Positions 19,571 to 32,363 are shown, counted from the stretch's first letter. The stretch is 64,000 nt of DNA from Porpolomopsis calyptriformis (GCA_951640195.1 OX621173.1:723780-787779); one strand, 5' to 3'. Notes: a model not told the origin generated them from the letters alone. Made by a program: numbers and translations.

Positions 19571-21450
19571 GTCTTTTTTTTTGTCAGAGGATGATGGGGC
19601 CGCAACGAGCGGACTGTGTGCAAAAAAAGGACGATTGAGGGTGAGTCAAGAGAACTGGGACCAGAAAAGGTGGATGTTTGGCAACAGCCCCGAACACAAA
19701 CAAACAAAGCATTTCATGAACTACCTCTTAACGCTGAATAAACCCGTCTTGGTGTTCTTCCCTGCACTGAAGAACAACACACCGTTTGTCGCCCAGGTGA
19801 CGGTGAAGACGAAGACTCGGTACTCGAGCTTTTTTTGTTTATATAGACGATGATTCAAACAAACGTAGCACGCCTAACGTAGGCGAGATAGCTGCGTTTT
19901 ATCTTGCTCAGCACGAAATTACAGTCAGTGTCCATTCCTTTTTTTATTTATTAAACTACTGATCAATCCGCAGAAAGCCATCGAAAGTTTGGTGATGGCT
20001 CATATACTATCACCTCTCCCACCCACGATCCATCTCGAAGGCGACGAGTATAGCTTGCACGGCGGTGAGTATTTCGAATGACGCGATCGAATGATGTCAA
20101 TTTGATGTCAACGGGGGCTGTGCTTTGCGGTGCAGAACGAGAAGAGTGGAAATACGGAAAACGATTGAAGCTGGGCTGGGGTGAGCAAGCGGTGAAGACG
20201 AGTGAAGACAAGTGGGTTTTTATTTTTGAAATAGATAAAATAAAATAAAGCCACTGCTTCTTACTCTTCAAGACAAAAATTATCGTTTTTCTTTGTCGAT
20301 TCGCTTATCCCAGCCTTGCCTTGGGCCGAAACCTACCGAGAATAGTGGTAAATCGTGGACTCCAGAGATCCTAGAAAAAATCCAGACACCGGTGTAATGA
20401 CAGAGAAAGATTTCTCAATTCATCCATAACGCCCTGATGGTTGGATCTTGATACGAGTCAAGATCAATGTGCTTGCATATGGGCCGTCTTCTCCTAGCAT
20501 GTTAAGGGGAAAGGTTCCGGCTCAAATGTAATTTTATCTAGCAGTGGAATGGAACGAAGGTAACATCTCACCAGTACACAATATTACTGGACTTACATAC
20601 AGGGATGCAAAAATCGCTCAGGAATCGTTTAATATTGTGGCGTTCCCTGAGTCTAAGGTCTTGTTAGTCTTTCCACAGAAAATACGCTTGGTGGTTGATA
20701 ATTGCCTCTTTCAAAGACTTTTGATTATTTCTTGAATCCATGGTTCGGATTCACTTGAGAGCGGCCTCTAGACAAGTTGTCAGAACCATGAATATCGGGT
20801 GGAGTGACTCTTGGACCAATTCCAGTGCATTAGACAATTATCGTATTGACATCACTATGAGTGCTTCCGAGTTTCCTGGATGATTGATGGATATGCTTAC
20901 GGTACGACTCCCAGAGATTCCTGTGAACACAGTGGGCAAGTATTTTACCACCTGCATGCATGACTTTGCCAAGTGGATGAGGATATCCTCGCGAGGAACA
21001 TGTTCGCATGTACTCGTAGCAGATGCTAAACTGAAATGCTTGTCTATTATCGTTGATGGTAGGAAAGCATTCGGTAACGCTTACTTTCCAACAAACACTT
21101 GGTCTTCAATGATTGCGTCTGCATTGGGCTCATCCAAGAAGCGCATAAGCAGCCTACCCATATATACTTCTTGGATGAGCCCAATTTCGCCAGCAAATTT
21201 CCTTGATCTATCTGCTTGTACGCTGGGTACCAAGAAATAGGTCAGGGAAATTTGCTGGTGAAATTGGTCGCGGATGAATCCATAGGCGAAATAAGGTGAA
21301 TTAGTGAAGTGCTATGAGAGGAATCCGAATGGATTTATAGAAATTATATGTCAAACCTCGGGTGTGTGCTCACTAGCAAATTTGCTCAAATTCACCTGGG
21401 TGAATTTGGCCATTGAGAATATTTGGGTGTATTTCCATATTAGGTAATAA
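19571..21450. other. Intergenic region with a small exon-like fragment
   Basis: A plus-strand fragment at about 19882-20065 reads as two exon-like pieces (EIAAFYLAQHEIT and KAIESLVMAHILSPLPPTIH) joined by a possible 52-nt intron ending CCGCAG. It cannot be extended on either side and no family was recognised; it may be a gene relic. The remainder holds nested inverted repeats (21123-21267) and otherwise nothing recognisable. Confidence 0.3.
21123..21267. repeat. Nested inverted repeats
   Basis: First pair: 'attgggctcatccaagaag' at 21123-21141 and its exact inverse at 21167-21185, loop 25 nt. Second pair: 21181-21202 ('ccaatttcgccagcaaattt' plus cc) and 21246-21267, inverse with one mismatch. 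The two hairpins share a few bases, so only one can fully form at a time. Confidence 0.75.
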
Positions 21451-22846
21451 ATGTCCTTTAATCTCAACCTTTGCTTTCCTCGTCCCTCCTCCGGCCAAAA
21501 CCCACAGCAGCCAGTCCTGGTCCACACACCAATACCAACGAAAATACCTCCATTTCATGTCCTTATCAGAGTTGACCGTTTCGGTTTCTCTGCCAACAAT
21601 ATCACATACCAAGTCCTAGCCGAATCTCCCCATTTCAGGTCTGTACTCTTTTGTCGTCGACACTTGCTTTGTGTTCATTAATAATACCAGGTATTTCGAA
21701 TATCATCCTGCACCAGATGCAGGCGATCTATCTCCAATAACACATGGCATCGTCCCTGTGTGGGGATTCGGAACCATCGTCAAGTCTTCACACCCTCGCA
21801 TCTCAGAAGGCGAACGTGTCTATGGATATCTCGCCCCAACCCAATACTTGCTCATTCCAGTATCACCCTCGGATGTAAATAAGCATGCCTTCTACGTTCC
21901 AAGGCCACACCTTCCAGCTGGTACGTATAAAAGCATATACCAACTCCCCCTTGCCTCCTCATATGCCTATTTCTCAGATCGACGACCATATAATCAGCTC
22001 TTACGCTGTGCCGCTGATCCCCACTACCACCCCTCGTTAGAGCGCGAGAATCTGACCATGCTCTACCGCCCCCTCTTTTGGACATCGTTCTGGTGTGAAG
22101 ATTGGCTATTCACCACCCACTATCGCGGTGCCAACAACATCTTGATCTCCTCCGCCTCCTCAAAAACCGCCTTCTGCCTCGCATATCGCATCCGCAAGCG
22201 GATCGCCAGAGGCAACCTCGCTCATAACCCGACCATCATTGGCCTCACATCCCAGAAAAATCTCGCGTTTACCACCTCTCTCGGTCTTTACAACCACGTG
22301 GCAGCCTACGACTCGTTCACCACCGAGCCGTCTCTCCGACCCACTGATGGTCGGAGATGGTTGTACGCCGATGTCGCGGGCAATGACACGCTCAACGAGC
22401 GCGTGTTTGCCCACCTTGAACCAACCGAGGACCGCCTCGTCGCAGCCATTGCGATAGGCATGTCCAATATGTCCCCATCCGCACCAGACGCATCGGCTAG
22501 CAGATGGAGTCCGAACACGTTCAAAGCCGACGACAGCACCGATCACCCCCGCGCGAAACGGATGACCTACCCTGCCTCGATCGAGCACTTTTTCATGGTC
22601 GAATGGCTGAGCGTGCGGAGGCGCCAGTTGAGTGCCGCACAGATATTCCGTCTGCAGGACGAGGCGTGGGCGGATCTGATGAAGGATGGCGTCGGTTGGG
22701 TCGAGCTGGAGACGGTTTCTGGCGGTGAGGCTGTCAAACAGGCGTATACCCGTGTCATCAATTCGGGGTTCCCTCCCGAAAAGGGCTTTATTTGGAGTCT
22801 GTGGGAGGACGGTGGTGGGGGTGAGGAGATTCGGTCGAAATTGTGA
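21451..22846 (+). CDS. DUF2855 family protein (428 aa)
   Basis: Three exons: 21451-21638, 21691-21920, 21978-22846. The N-terminal exon (IPPFHVLIRVDRFGFSANNI) and the joins 'SPHFRYFEYHPAPD' and 'PHLPADRRPYNQL' match the fungal DUF2855 family, which resembles the medium-chain dehydrogenase/reductase fold: an N-terminal GroES-like half with a 'SEGERVYGYLAPTQYLLIP' segment and a C-terminal half with 'ILISSASSKTAFCLAYRI' in place of the Rossmann loop. The family's enzymatic activity is unknown to me. Intron 2 is 57 nt and lacks an in-frame stop, so the frame reads through it. A damaged partial copy lies about 130 bp downstream. Confidence 0.85.
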
Positions 22847-22959
22847 TATCGGACTTCTTTCTTCTGATGTGTTGGAGCACATTCGTTCTGGAAGCCCAGT
22901 CTCGAAAACAGCTCAAGGCTGGCTGCTGGTCAGTGATCACACCCATTAGTTTCCCTGAT

Positions 22960-23172
22960 ATCTGTCCGGGGACTGTACATTATAGTGTATCTCCAAAATA
23001 CATGGCCTCACCCGCGCATAGGGATTCAAAACCAGCATCAACTCTCCACACCCTCGCATTTTAAGAAGTGAATGCGTCTATGGATGTCTCCAACCCAGTA
23101 CTCGCTCAGCCCCGTATCCCCTCAAGTATGCCTTCTACGCTTCAAGACAATACCTCCCTCCTGGTACGTATA
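22960..23172 (+). pseudogene. Truncated duplicate of the DUF2855 gene
   Basis: About 22960-23172 aligns to exon 2 and its flanks of the upstream gene: 'tctccaaaatacatggc', 'ggattcaaaaccagcatcaa', 'cacaccctcgcattt', 'gtctatggatgtctccaacc' and 'aagtatgccttctacg' followed by the same 'ctggtacgtat' donor site. Small deletions shift the frame and the rest of the gene is missing. Confidence 0.65.
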
Positions 23173-26100
23173 TCCCCCGTGCTTGAATGATGATGCATTA
23201 ATATTCATTAGCGAGAACCTCTGTTCGAACAGTTAGACAAATACATCACGGCACTGACACTTAGAGACATGCAAGCCCAGGGTCCAACAAGGTACCATAT
23301 CCTGAACACGGGGCGTGCCCGATTTAGTACTCACACCGCCATGGGACCGTCTGCCTCCCTTTCCCATAGCGTTCCCTTCTCCGCGTCACAGACAGCCAGA
23401 CTTTATACGTTGGCAGATGTGCTCTGACTCCCCATCAGCTCCAACTCTTCTGTCGTTCGTTCCTTTGTCGACATTCATCGACACTCTGGCTGATGGCAAA
23501 ACTGGATGATACTTTGGATGGAGTGAATGGGGAGGGAGAGGGACTCGCATTTTCCATCTTAATCCTTCACCTATATGGATATATGGCATGAAATTCGCCA
23601 TGATATGGAAACGGCAAATATCAACCAGCTTTCTTTCAAGCGGGATTATTTGTCGCACCTCAGGTGGTCAATCGTATGAAGGTCCTATAACGACATCAAT
23701 GGTCTCATATAGTCGATTAGGTATCCATACCTCCGTCGAGGCAGATTATATGGACAGGAGATCATGGGACTATCATGGGCTATGGAACACACAGGAGGAA
23801 CTACAAAGATAAGACGCAAGGAACCCTCAAGTGAGTGAACATCCTCTTCAGATATCGAAACAGATCCAGATACCCGTCTTTTTTATCTTTCATTCACTGG
23901 CTCCGTTGCTCGACCAATGGGCCAGGCTAACGAATTCAGCCAAAAAAACCCCCGAAGGGGAAAAAAAAAGACGGGGTACCCCGGATGAACACCATCCGAC
24001 CAATAGCGGTGCCATCACTCCCAGAGCTCGACGGGGACAGAAGGTTGCTGTCAGCACCCAACCGGAAACACTTATCTACTTTGGTTGTCATCCCAGTGTC
24101 GAAACTCGTTCCGGCAAACTACTGCCTTGATTCGTGGGTTGATGAACGACCAAGACATTAACCAGCTTTGGGTGTTACCAAGGCCGATGTTCGCCTCTGA
24201 AGCACATCTCCCCAGTCCACTGCAGAAGAGCGATTAGAACAAGATCAGTTGGAAAAGAAAGTGAGAGACGCACCAATTGCTCGCTGTCTGTGCGCATTTG
24301 TTTTGGCTGGAGGGGCTGCCGTCGTTGGACGAGGCGATTGGTTGGATGCATCCACACCACAACACAACCGGATATCCTCAAACGGTACTGATGTCGGACA
24401 AAACTACTAGTTGGATGGCTCCCCACCGCAACGTAGCCGAGTATCCTCCAACGGCGTGCCCCTTCGGTGGACACGATGATCGGAGTGCTCGGGCTGGATG
24501 CAACCTCCCCTCCCACCGCAACCTCACCTCGACCACAACCGCCGCCACCACACCTGCCGTCAACACCAAACACATACCGCCCATTGCATCCAGCCGAGTA
24601 TCCTCACATAGCGCCACTTACTGATCTGGTATCAACAATGGTGCATCAGTAACAGGAAGACGATCCAAAAGGTGAACTTACCCGCGCCTTGGTCTTTACT
24701 AGCTGGCCCAATGAAGAGCAACGGTACGCCGCCACCGGACCCCCCAAGCCCGGCCACTGGCAGAATTGAACTTCGCCGCCGTGACAGGCAGGCTGCAAGA
24801 GACAGTGCAGTCTTACCACCTCTGCGACTGAATCAAGCAGTCATCCAAAAGGCAATGCAAACCTCGAACTCGTCCAGCCACCACGATCAGGTCTCGCGAC
24901 CACCAAATCTACGAGACTACAACAACGGCCCGCGACATCTCGTAAGACCTGGCTGGCCAAATCACGAAACCTCTCCGTGGCCGCCGAACGGGCGCTAAGC
25001 ATGCAGTGTCCTTTGGTGATGACCATTGGCAGACACGGCAAAGGCACAACTCGGCCACGTACGTTTGCGATCTCCTGGGGTGCACGTCAGAGAAAGCAAC
25101 AAAGACGAATGGAATGACAGGCGTACCAGACGTTGCCATCGGACAGCAATCTCCCCTCCATATCGGTCTCGAACTCACGCCTCGAAGGGTGGACCTCGCC
25201 GCCTTAGCCATCGAGAACGAGAGCAGACGATGGAGGGGAGGGAATTAGGAACGAGCTCCATAGGCTCCTTTGCTCCTTTGCTGGGGGACATTGGGTCGAA
25301 ACCGTCCGTCTTTTATATGTTGAGCGGCTGGTATTTGGCTGACTTTTGACAAACATGTTTATTTTATTTCGACGATTTCTATTGAACGCGACAAAATTTA
25401 TTCGATCGAAAAGTTTGCCAGTGACGTCATGACAGAAATTTACTGCATTGGGTAAATCAGACAACATTCACGAGCTTGTGAATCGGCCCATGACAGACCG
25501 GTAGGGCTGGGGAGTGGCAGACATTTTTGATGGTCAGCCCTTCTAGGCCGTATCGGTGCATTCTTTATACTCCATTGTCACAGGTGTGAAAGCTCAACTC
25601 TTTCACCTCACATTTAGCTTGAATTCATTATGAACTTAGTCAAGTGGGCGCAGCCAAAGTAAAGATTTCATTAGTCTCCTTCCTAGCCCAAATCTGCAGG
25701 GTCTCGATAATAATTAGACAATCGTAAGCCTATTCTCTCCCCTTCTGTGTGTGATGACCTGGGTGTCAATGAGGGTATACCTGGCTTCGGCGCGGGACCA
25801 ACTCTTGATTTCCATTCGCTGACTGCTCTCCTGTCAGGCTATTCTGTCCCCTGTTATCGACAGGGTCTACGATAGTCCAGTCGGCCCACACAGGTGTGAA
25901 TTCAGATGAGGATCGCCAGAGACACCGGTGCCATCGACGAGCATGTGCTAGATACGCCCACACTCGTTTCATGCCATCTATCACGTCGTCTGGAATCATG
26001 TCTGGGGTGACCGCCAGGATATCCCTATGTATGTCGTTGCCCCCGGAAATCAAGTTATGCAGAATGCTTGTTAGATTCACGACAGACAAGTTAGCATCAA

Positions 26101-26621
26101 GAAGTGAAGTACTCTAATCTGACCCAAATTCCAAAATACCATGTTTTTGTGCGACAACTGGGAATGAGGGAATACGGCAGACCCTCTAACTCACTAGGTA
26201 ACAGCAGCGTTGAGTGTTTCGATATCTCCAGCTTCCATGCATCACGATTGTCCAAGCTAGGAAGTGACTGTTGCGCGCTCCATCTTATCCCAGACTATTG
26301 ATCCGATCGCTTCAATTGTGTTGTGCGCGTGAGGGGTGGGATCAGAGGTCGAATCGATTGATCTTTATAGGGCCATCGGTCAATGTGATACAGGCGATCA
26401 TTCTGTGCGAATGCATGCATGCCCATGTTCTTTGTGGAGCTAGACCTTTGTCAGAAGAGGTGGTCTGCGTTTCTGCATATGATACCACCTCAGCACACTG
26501 TCCTAACGATATTTAAAATCGAGGTGCATGCACCCTTTCAGTGATAATTCACATAGCGTGTAGGTAAGACAACACCGGTTGGTTCTGGCATGAAGGTGAA
26601 CAATTGGAAGGATTTTTGTTA
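23173..26621. other. Long region without a supported gene
   Basis: Several frames of 60-130 codons occur but none shows a family motif or convincing splicing. Two have mild protein-like character: plus 23470-23810 (GWSEWGGRGTRIFHLNPSP) and minus 25766-26089 (DMIPDDVIDGMKRVWAYLAH). Around 24340-24610 there is a degenerate repeat of about 65 bp built on 'gttggatg...gagtatcctccaacgg'. I read the region as decayed accessory DNA. Confidence 0.35.
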
Positions 26622-29600
26622 TCAATTTCCGCTATCCATCTCATCTGCTTTTTGCTTCCTGGTAAGAGCGTGCTCCATCGGTCCAAGGACGTCCCTGGCC
26701 TGATCCTCTGTGATGAAGTGGGATCTGAAGGTATCCAAATCGACGGTGGCTAACACAACATCGGGGCCAAGCGCAGCAAGAGCCTTCTTGACAGATTTGG
26801 CCTCTAAGTCGAGATTGGGAGGAAGTGGGTAGCCACCCACGAAGCGGAGGACACGGTGCTGGTCTATGGCATGGATGAGTTTCTGACGTAGATGAGGTGG
26901 CTGTCACAAGATTCAGATCGAGCTGAGCACAACAGCTGGGCACAAGGATGAAACCAATGGACGTACCGAACTCTTAAACCAGTGGTCTGGATGCAGAGAA
27001 GTGAGAGCATGGCTGATCGTTTTCGCATCGAGGTCTTCTTGGTTACCCGTCGTGTAAGACTTGAGTTGGCCCATCAAAATGACATCCCCACACCATATCA
27101 TAACGTCCGGGCCAAAGAGGATGTGGGGAACAAGCACAACCGGGGCGGTGGTCGGGTTTTCAATCCACTCTAAAACGTCGTTAATATTGGCCGCGTATTG
27201 CACCACGCCGAGACCTAGGTTCTGTGGGGCTGTTCCTAGAACGTCCGCAGCTACAGCAGTCTCATCAAAGTGTCCAACGATCTGGGCCCTTTCGTCGGCC
27301 CAGGGAACGGTACCATGAAATCTGAAAATTGTGCTAAAGGGGACTGGGGAGCGTAGTGCTCGAAGCAGGTACAGAATGACCAGCTCCTCGTAAGCAGGTC
27401 CACGTGAAGGCTGAGAAGCAAGTCGTGATCGGATATTTGTTTCCAGACTGAAATTGTGGTGAGTCTGGAGCCACTTCATCAGCGACAGAAATGCAAGTGG
27501 TTCGATTATTCGACCCTGATGTCTATCGCGGAGACGAGCTATCCCATACTCGACAAGTCGGACAGTGACGGGTCCGAAGGTCGGAGATTCCCCATTAGTC
27601 AAGTGAGATTGTACGATCTTCGCTGCTTCTTGAAGTGCGAGCGGATCTGAGCTACGTCAAAGGAGGAAATGGAGGCTGAAGGACAAGCTTACCCTCCTGG
27701 AGTCTATCCCATTCAAAACCAGTCATCATGACTGGGATGTGGAGCTCAGGCTCTTTCAAAGTAAAAGGAAGACCACCATCACCTGGGAGGCAACTCGTAT
27801 GTCCTTCGATATATGCATTCAGCAATTTGTGTGGTGAATCCAGTCCATTCATCAAGAAGTATTCCAGAAAGGATACGGAGAAGCGATATCTGCTATCAGT
27901 CAGACAGACTGTCAGTTAAAACAAAAGAGTCTGACTCACCGGCCCAGAAGATATTCCTGGATCCGTTGTTGCAGGCGATACCCAGAAGGTGTTTCCAAAA
28001 AGGAAGCAGGGAGGTAGTGTTCGAGGAACAGCTTCAATTTGGGCCAGGCATCGAACATCCCAAGCTTGTGGAACAATTCAACCCCTCCAATAGGTTTTGA
28101 TACCCCAGTGGCTATAGGTTCATGCAGCTCCTCCAGCGATAGACCTGTACCTGACACAACGAGCTTGATCGGCACTTTGGTGAAGACTTTGACTATTTCG
28201 CAGAGGATTTATCGAGTTACTCTGGCGTTTGTAGATGATATGAAGGAATGGCGATATAATCTGACGGCCTGCTGCACTTCGTCCAGCCCAATTATGAAGT
28301 GCGTGAGAGGCATATATTTCTGACGAATGGTACCAAGGCGTTCAATCAATATGTCAAGAGCTCCAGTTGAGGCCTGGCCAAGACAATTCCTCATAATCTG
28401 AACAAATGGATGCAAGGTTCTGACTTGAAGACCTAGGTCGGACAACTGGAACAGTAACCAAATGCGCTTATGCTTCTCCTGCAATTCCCCGTCGACCTGG
28501 ATCGCGAGCTCTAGGAACAGTTGGAAAGCCACTATCCGCGCAGCCAGGACTTTCTTGAGGAGCTTAGATGTAATCAGACTGTTGATTTCACTTTGAGCAG
28601 CACGTTTCTCGGAAGATAGCGGACGAAGGTCAGATATCCATTCACAATATCCAGCGACTTCGTCAAAGGCATCCTGCAAATCTTGGATGCCAACACCGTC
28701 GACAAAGTAGAAGCCCCAGTATATCGTGAGGCTTTCCAACATGCGCCGCGTTTTCCCTGATCCGGACATGTTGCAAATGCACCTACAACCTGTGGTGAGA
28801 AGGAGTCGAAGCACACGTAATAACTACATACAGGTGTTTAACACCTCCAAATATCTTCTTGATTTCATCACCATCGCACACATGGAGATTATGAAATAAA
28901 AGACTAGGGTTGCCATTGCGATAAGACGGTAATCGAAGGCTCGCAAGAAATTCGCGGTTGCCGGGTGTAGCATAGTCCGGAGGAACCCAGGTGGGTGGCT
29001 CAGGACTTTTCAGAAATGTCTCAATCACCACGCGAAGTGATTCGAGCTCCTTTTTGATCCGCTGGTCGATTACCTCAATACCGAAGGTAGACTCTGTCGG
29101 CTGTTTCTCCTTATTCCCTACCGCTAGCAATGAGTGAGAAACTTAAAATGGAGAATCACGTTAGGTTCGAGCCAGCCAAGAGATTGGACAACACGAACCA
29201 TTGGTACAGATTGGAGGCAGTAGATATCAATCCAAGGGGAAATGTAACAAGTGGGTGAGAGATGAACACAGCAGCCGACATGATGACCCACTCCCACTCA
29301 CCATCCGGACGGAACTCATTTATAGCCTGCTCGATTTCTACTCGCGTACCGTATGGTACGATACCGATTTCGGACTTCAGGATGCCCGCGTTGAGTGTGA
29401 GAAGGACGGTGCCAGTGATTTTGTTTTCTGCTCTTACGCGGTCAGTCCGCATGGTGCTGGACTAGTCGAAGGAGAAACACACCCGTGAACCTATCACACA
29501 CATCCTGGTCAAACCCTCTGCTCCCCAACCAACTAGCAACATCTTCAACTGTCCAGTTTTTGGGGTCCACTCTAGCTTTCTTCTTGCCTTTGTATTGGTC

Positions 29601-29654
29601 CGTGGGCAGCTTCATGGACGATGTGGTTGCTTTTCCACTCTTCTTTTTCCCCAT
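26622..29654 (-). pseudogene. SAM-domain P-loop NTPase gene with an in-frame stop
   Basis: Exons: 29654-29483, 29427-29302, 29123-28832, 28782-27940, 27889-27693, 27646-26967, 26900-26622; total 2589 nt (863 codons). The N terminus is a SAM domain ('WTVEDVASWLGSRGFDQDV' to VEIEQAINEF). A P-loop follows across intron 3 ('CNMSGSGKTRRMLESL') with a downstream 'HFIIGLDEVQQAVR' and 'VKVFTKVPIKLVVSGTGLS' that look like Walker B and sensor strands. The C-terminal half contains a possible restriction-nuclease-like segment (VVLVPHILFGPDVMIW, GDVILMGQLKSY). Codon 388 is TAA (28211-28209) inside an otherwise intact, alignable frame. The architecture recalls basidiomycete Crinkler-like NTPase proteins; that link is inference. 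The 178-nt second intron may hide a small exon. Confidence 0.65.
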
Positions 29655-31301
29655 TCACTGTATTTCATAAGTGGGTAGTGGCATGCTCAGCGTGGAAGTA
29701 AACGCTGTACGCGAATGCGAATGCGTATATGCTGTCTTCGCGTGATTGACCTTACCGTTGGAAAACACCAAATCGGGGGGGTGTGGAACCAGTGGGTTTG
29801 CGGGGTCACAAAAATTTGTGTTTAACTTTGTTGACTCAACGTGGCGCAGGGACAGGTTCGCTCCATCCGTCATCTCGCCGCCATCAGCTTGCATGTTCGG
29901 AACAGCATCCAAATCAATGGATATCCAAATAAAATTGAATGCTACCCCTCAAAGTCCACACGACGGTGCATGTCAGATCGATGCGATTGCCTCATCATGT
30001 CTTTGGTATCGGTGTGCTATTTCCCCTCTGAGGATAGTCGATATGAGGGTGTCATGGCGATGACCCTCCTCACCGCTCCCTTTACCACCCCAAGGTGCCG
30101 CGTAAATGTATTGGCCCACTGATCCCATCTTGACTTCTCTGTTTATCAATCTCACCAATGGCGGGACCCACATATCCCGTGAGAGTGCAGAACTCGTTCT
30201 TTCCCTTTGGCATGTACCAGGCCATCGCGGATGACTCGGTCTGGTATCCTCCCACTGTGTCCAACCCGTCGCGCCCAAGGCGCCATTCCATCATCGCTTT
30301 TGCTCTGTTTGTTTTCGCCATATCAGATCAGGATGATGACTTTGGAAGAAGATCCTCTTTGCTGTCCAAAAGTTGTGCCTGGGATTTGACATTCATCCCC
30401 CTTCTTTTTTTCTGCGACCAGATTCCCAACCGAGGGGATAATCATTAACGAAAAATAAAAGAAGCTGGGCGTACTTATCTCGCATCTGTCTTCGCTCCAC
30501 CCCGAACCCTCTGCGGCTCATATATCCCCCAATCTTTGATTGATAGGAGTGGTGGCGCTCTCGGCCCCGCCCCGCAGCACACTTACACCCCCAAACAGGT
30601 CATCGATCGCCGCCCCTCTTAGTCTAAATGAATGTCTTTCGGCTGCTTTTGCTATGCCTCCAACTGCGCCCGTTCTGATGAGCCCATGGCATCGTCAAAT
30701 TCCCATGAACATCCAGGCAGGTTCTACTGTTTACTTCGACCGTGCTCTCTATCTGTCTGGCTCCACTAGGCTATCGGTCCATCATCGCAGCGGTCGCAGT
30801 TGGTTGGACTGCCTTGCTCAGTCGTGAGGGAACATTAAGAATGTCGAGTCTATCAGTCTTATCTTTCTCCTCGATATTTGGCAGCGGATACAAGTATACC
30901 CCCGATCTCTGTTCAGCTCAGTGATACTGGTTAGCACCTACTATTTTGGGGTCAGCTGTGCGAAGAGCCATTGACTTACCGAATCTTGGGCGTATCGCTG
31001 CGATTTCATCGTTGACCGCCCGTGTGGTAACCTCAGCGGTTTTATCGCGGTCAGGCCACGTCTCTTTCATCACGCCAACTAACGCTGAATGGCCGAGTGT
31101 TGGACAGCTGCACAGCTAATTACCAAATATGGTCATCCACTCCAATTCCGAATTTGTCGATCGTGTGACGACATACTGTTGTCGGAATATTTACGGGCTT
31201 TCCTTTCAGATGGCTTATATACCGTCTCTTCAATCCCATTCTGAACCCACCACTCTCTTCCACTCCAGAACACATCCTCGAAACTCTTGACACCAACCAT
31301 A
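29655..31301. other. No supported gene; two weak ORFs
   Basis: A minus-strand ATG frame at 30321-30082 (TVGGYQTESSAMAWYMPKGK) and one ending at 29655 are open but match nothing I know, and I found no convincing splice joins. The region includes the promoter of the SAM/P-loop gene on its left and that of the DUF6699 gene on its right. Confidence 0.3.
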
Positions 31302-31991
31302 ATGCCACTGAAGCACGTTCGATTCGCGAATAGTAACATCGCTTATGGACCACCTAAAACTCATTCACCCTCCTACACCGATCTCTCTCCCCTTTCATCC
31401 GGTGGTCCGATAACACCTCCACAGCTTCACTCGCCACCGTTGTCCCACACCTACCCTCACCACCCCCACCCCCACCTTTCCAAATCGTTCCGCGCCCACC
31501 ATCCTCCCATACCTGTGCGATTGAGCGCGGCTCTCGCATATGGCCCTAAACCTCTTATCGCTTATGACATATCGTTGTCTCCCCGTCATATCAGGGGGCA
31601 CTACGGTAACATACACGCGATGCTGGCTGAGCCCGCGACACAACCACCACTCCCCCATTTGACCCTTATCGCTCCCCATCATATTCCCTGGGCCATTCCG
31701 GTATCACCCATGGGCCCGACCGGTTTCGTCACGATGTCCGATTTCTTCGCAGCCATATACCAATCGCTCTGCCAACGTGTGAGCGAACACGAGTACCGAT
31801 CGCACCGCACACCATCGCACGTGAGAGCATCTTTTGAAGCTCGCTGCCACCGCCATCGCGATCCCAGGGCATACTCTGAGGAAAAGATAGGAGGGTTGAG
31901 GAGGATCGACTTCTTCTTGGGACAGAACCGGTTCTTAGGTCTCTCGGCTAGCACGGATGGACCCCACGTCTGGGTCCTTCACGTCAAATGA
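31302..31991 (+). CDS. DUF6699-type protein (229 aa)
   Basis: Single exon from the ATG at 31302 (MPLKHVRFANSN), which has a better context than the upstream ACG/ATG alternatives and matches the usual VRF/Pro-rich start. The first 80 residues are low complexity (Pro, His, Ser). The conserved domain follows: 'RLSAALAYGPKPLIAYDIS', 'LAEPATQPPLPHLTLI', 'WAIPVSP' and 'FVTMSDFFAAIYQSL', which is the pattern of the basidiomycete DUF6699 domain. It ends with 'GGLRRIDFFLGQNRFLGLS'. Function is unknown. Such genes are often multicopy in mushrooms. Confidence 0.75.
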   Translation: MPLKHVRFANSNIAYGPPKTHSPSYTDLSPLSSGGPITPPQLHSPPLSHTYPHHPHPHLSKSFRAHHPPIPVRLSAALAYGPKPLIAYDISLSPRHIRGHYGNIHAMLAEPATQPPLPHLTLIAPHHIPWAIPVSPMGPTGFVTMSDFFAAIYQSLCQRVSEHEYRSHRTPSHVRASFEARCHRHRDPRAYSEEKIGGLRRIDFFLGQNRFLGLSASTDGPHVWVLHVK

Positions 31992-32363
31992 GGAGGGAGC
32001 GATCCCTGTTTCTCGACGTTTGTTCGACACCATACCCTCTTTGCCGACTCGCTTTTTGCCGATTCGAATTGATGCTGGTATATAATCCATTAGATGGAAA
32101 ACCTCGACTTCACGGAGTCCTCCCTCGATTAACATCGGATACCGATAGAAACTAGGGCATTCCGACTTGTACCACTACTGCCATACCCCTGCGCAGCTGT
32201 CAGTTGATTCAGTCACGCATATGTATAATATCCATTGGCAATATCTAGGCTGAACGTCCGATTTGCAGTAGACACTTATGAGAAAGTCGATAATCCGAGG
32301 AAGAGATGTCCCAATTGCCACACGGGCGAGATCATCCTTATATACGATTAAATTAAGTGCATG
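31992..32363. other. Convergent 3' flanks, no gene seen
   Basis: Short interval between the converging DUF6699 and Ser/Pro-rich genes; probably both 3' untranslated regions. Nothing else was recognised. Confidence 0.5.

Noticed and set aside
20884..21240. 118-codon plus-strand frame as a gene
   Set aside because: It starts at a TTG next to an ATG, overlaps the nested hairpins and shows no recognisable motif.
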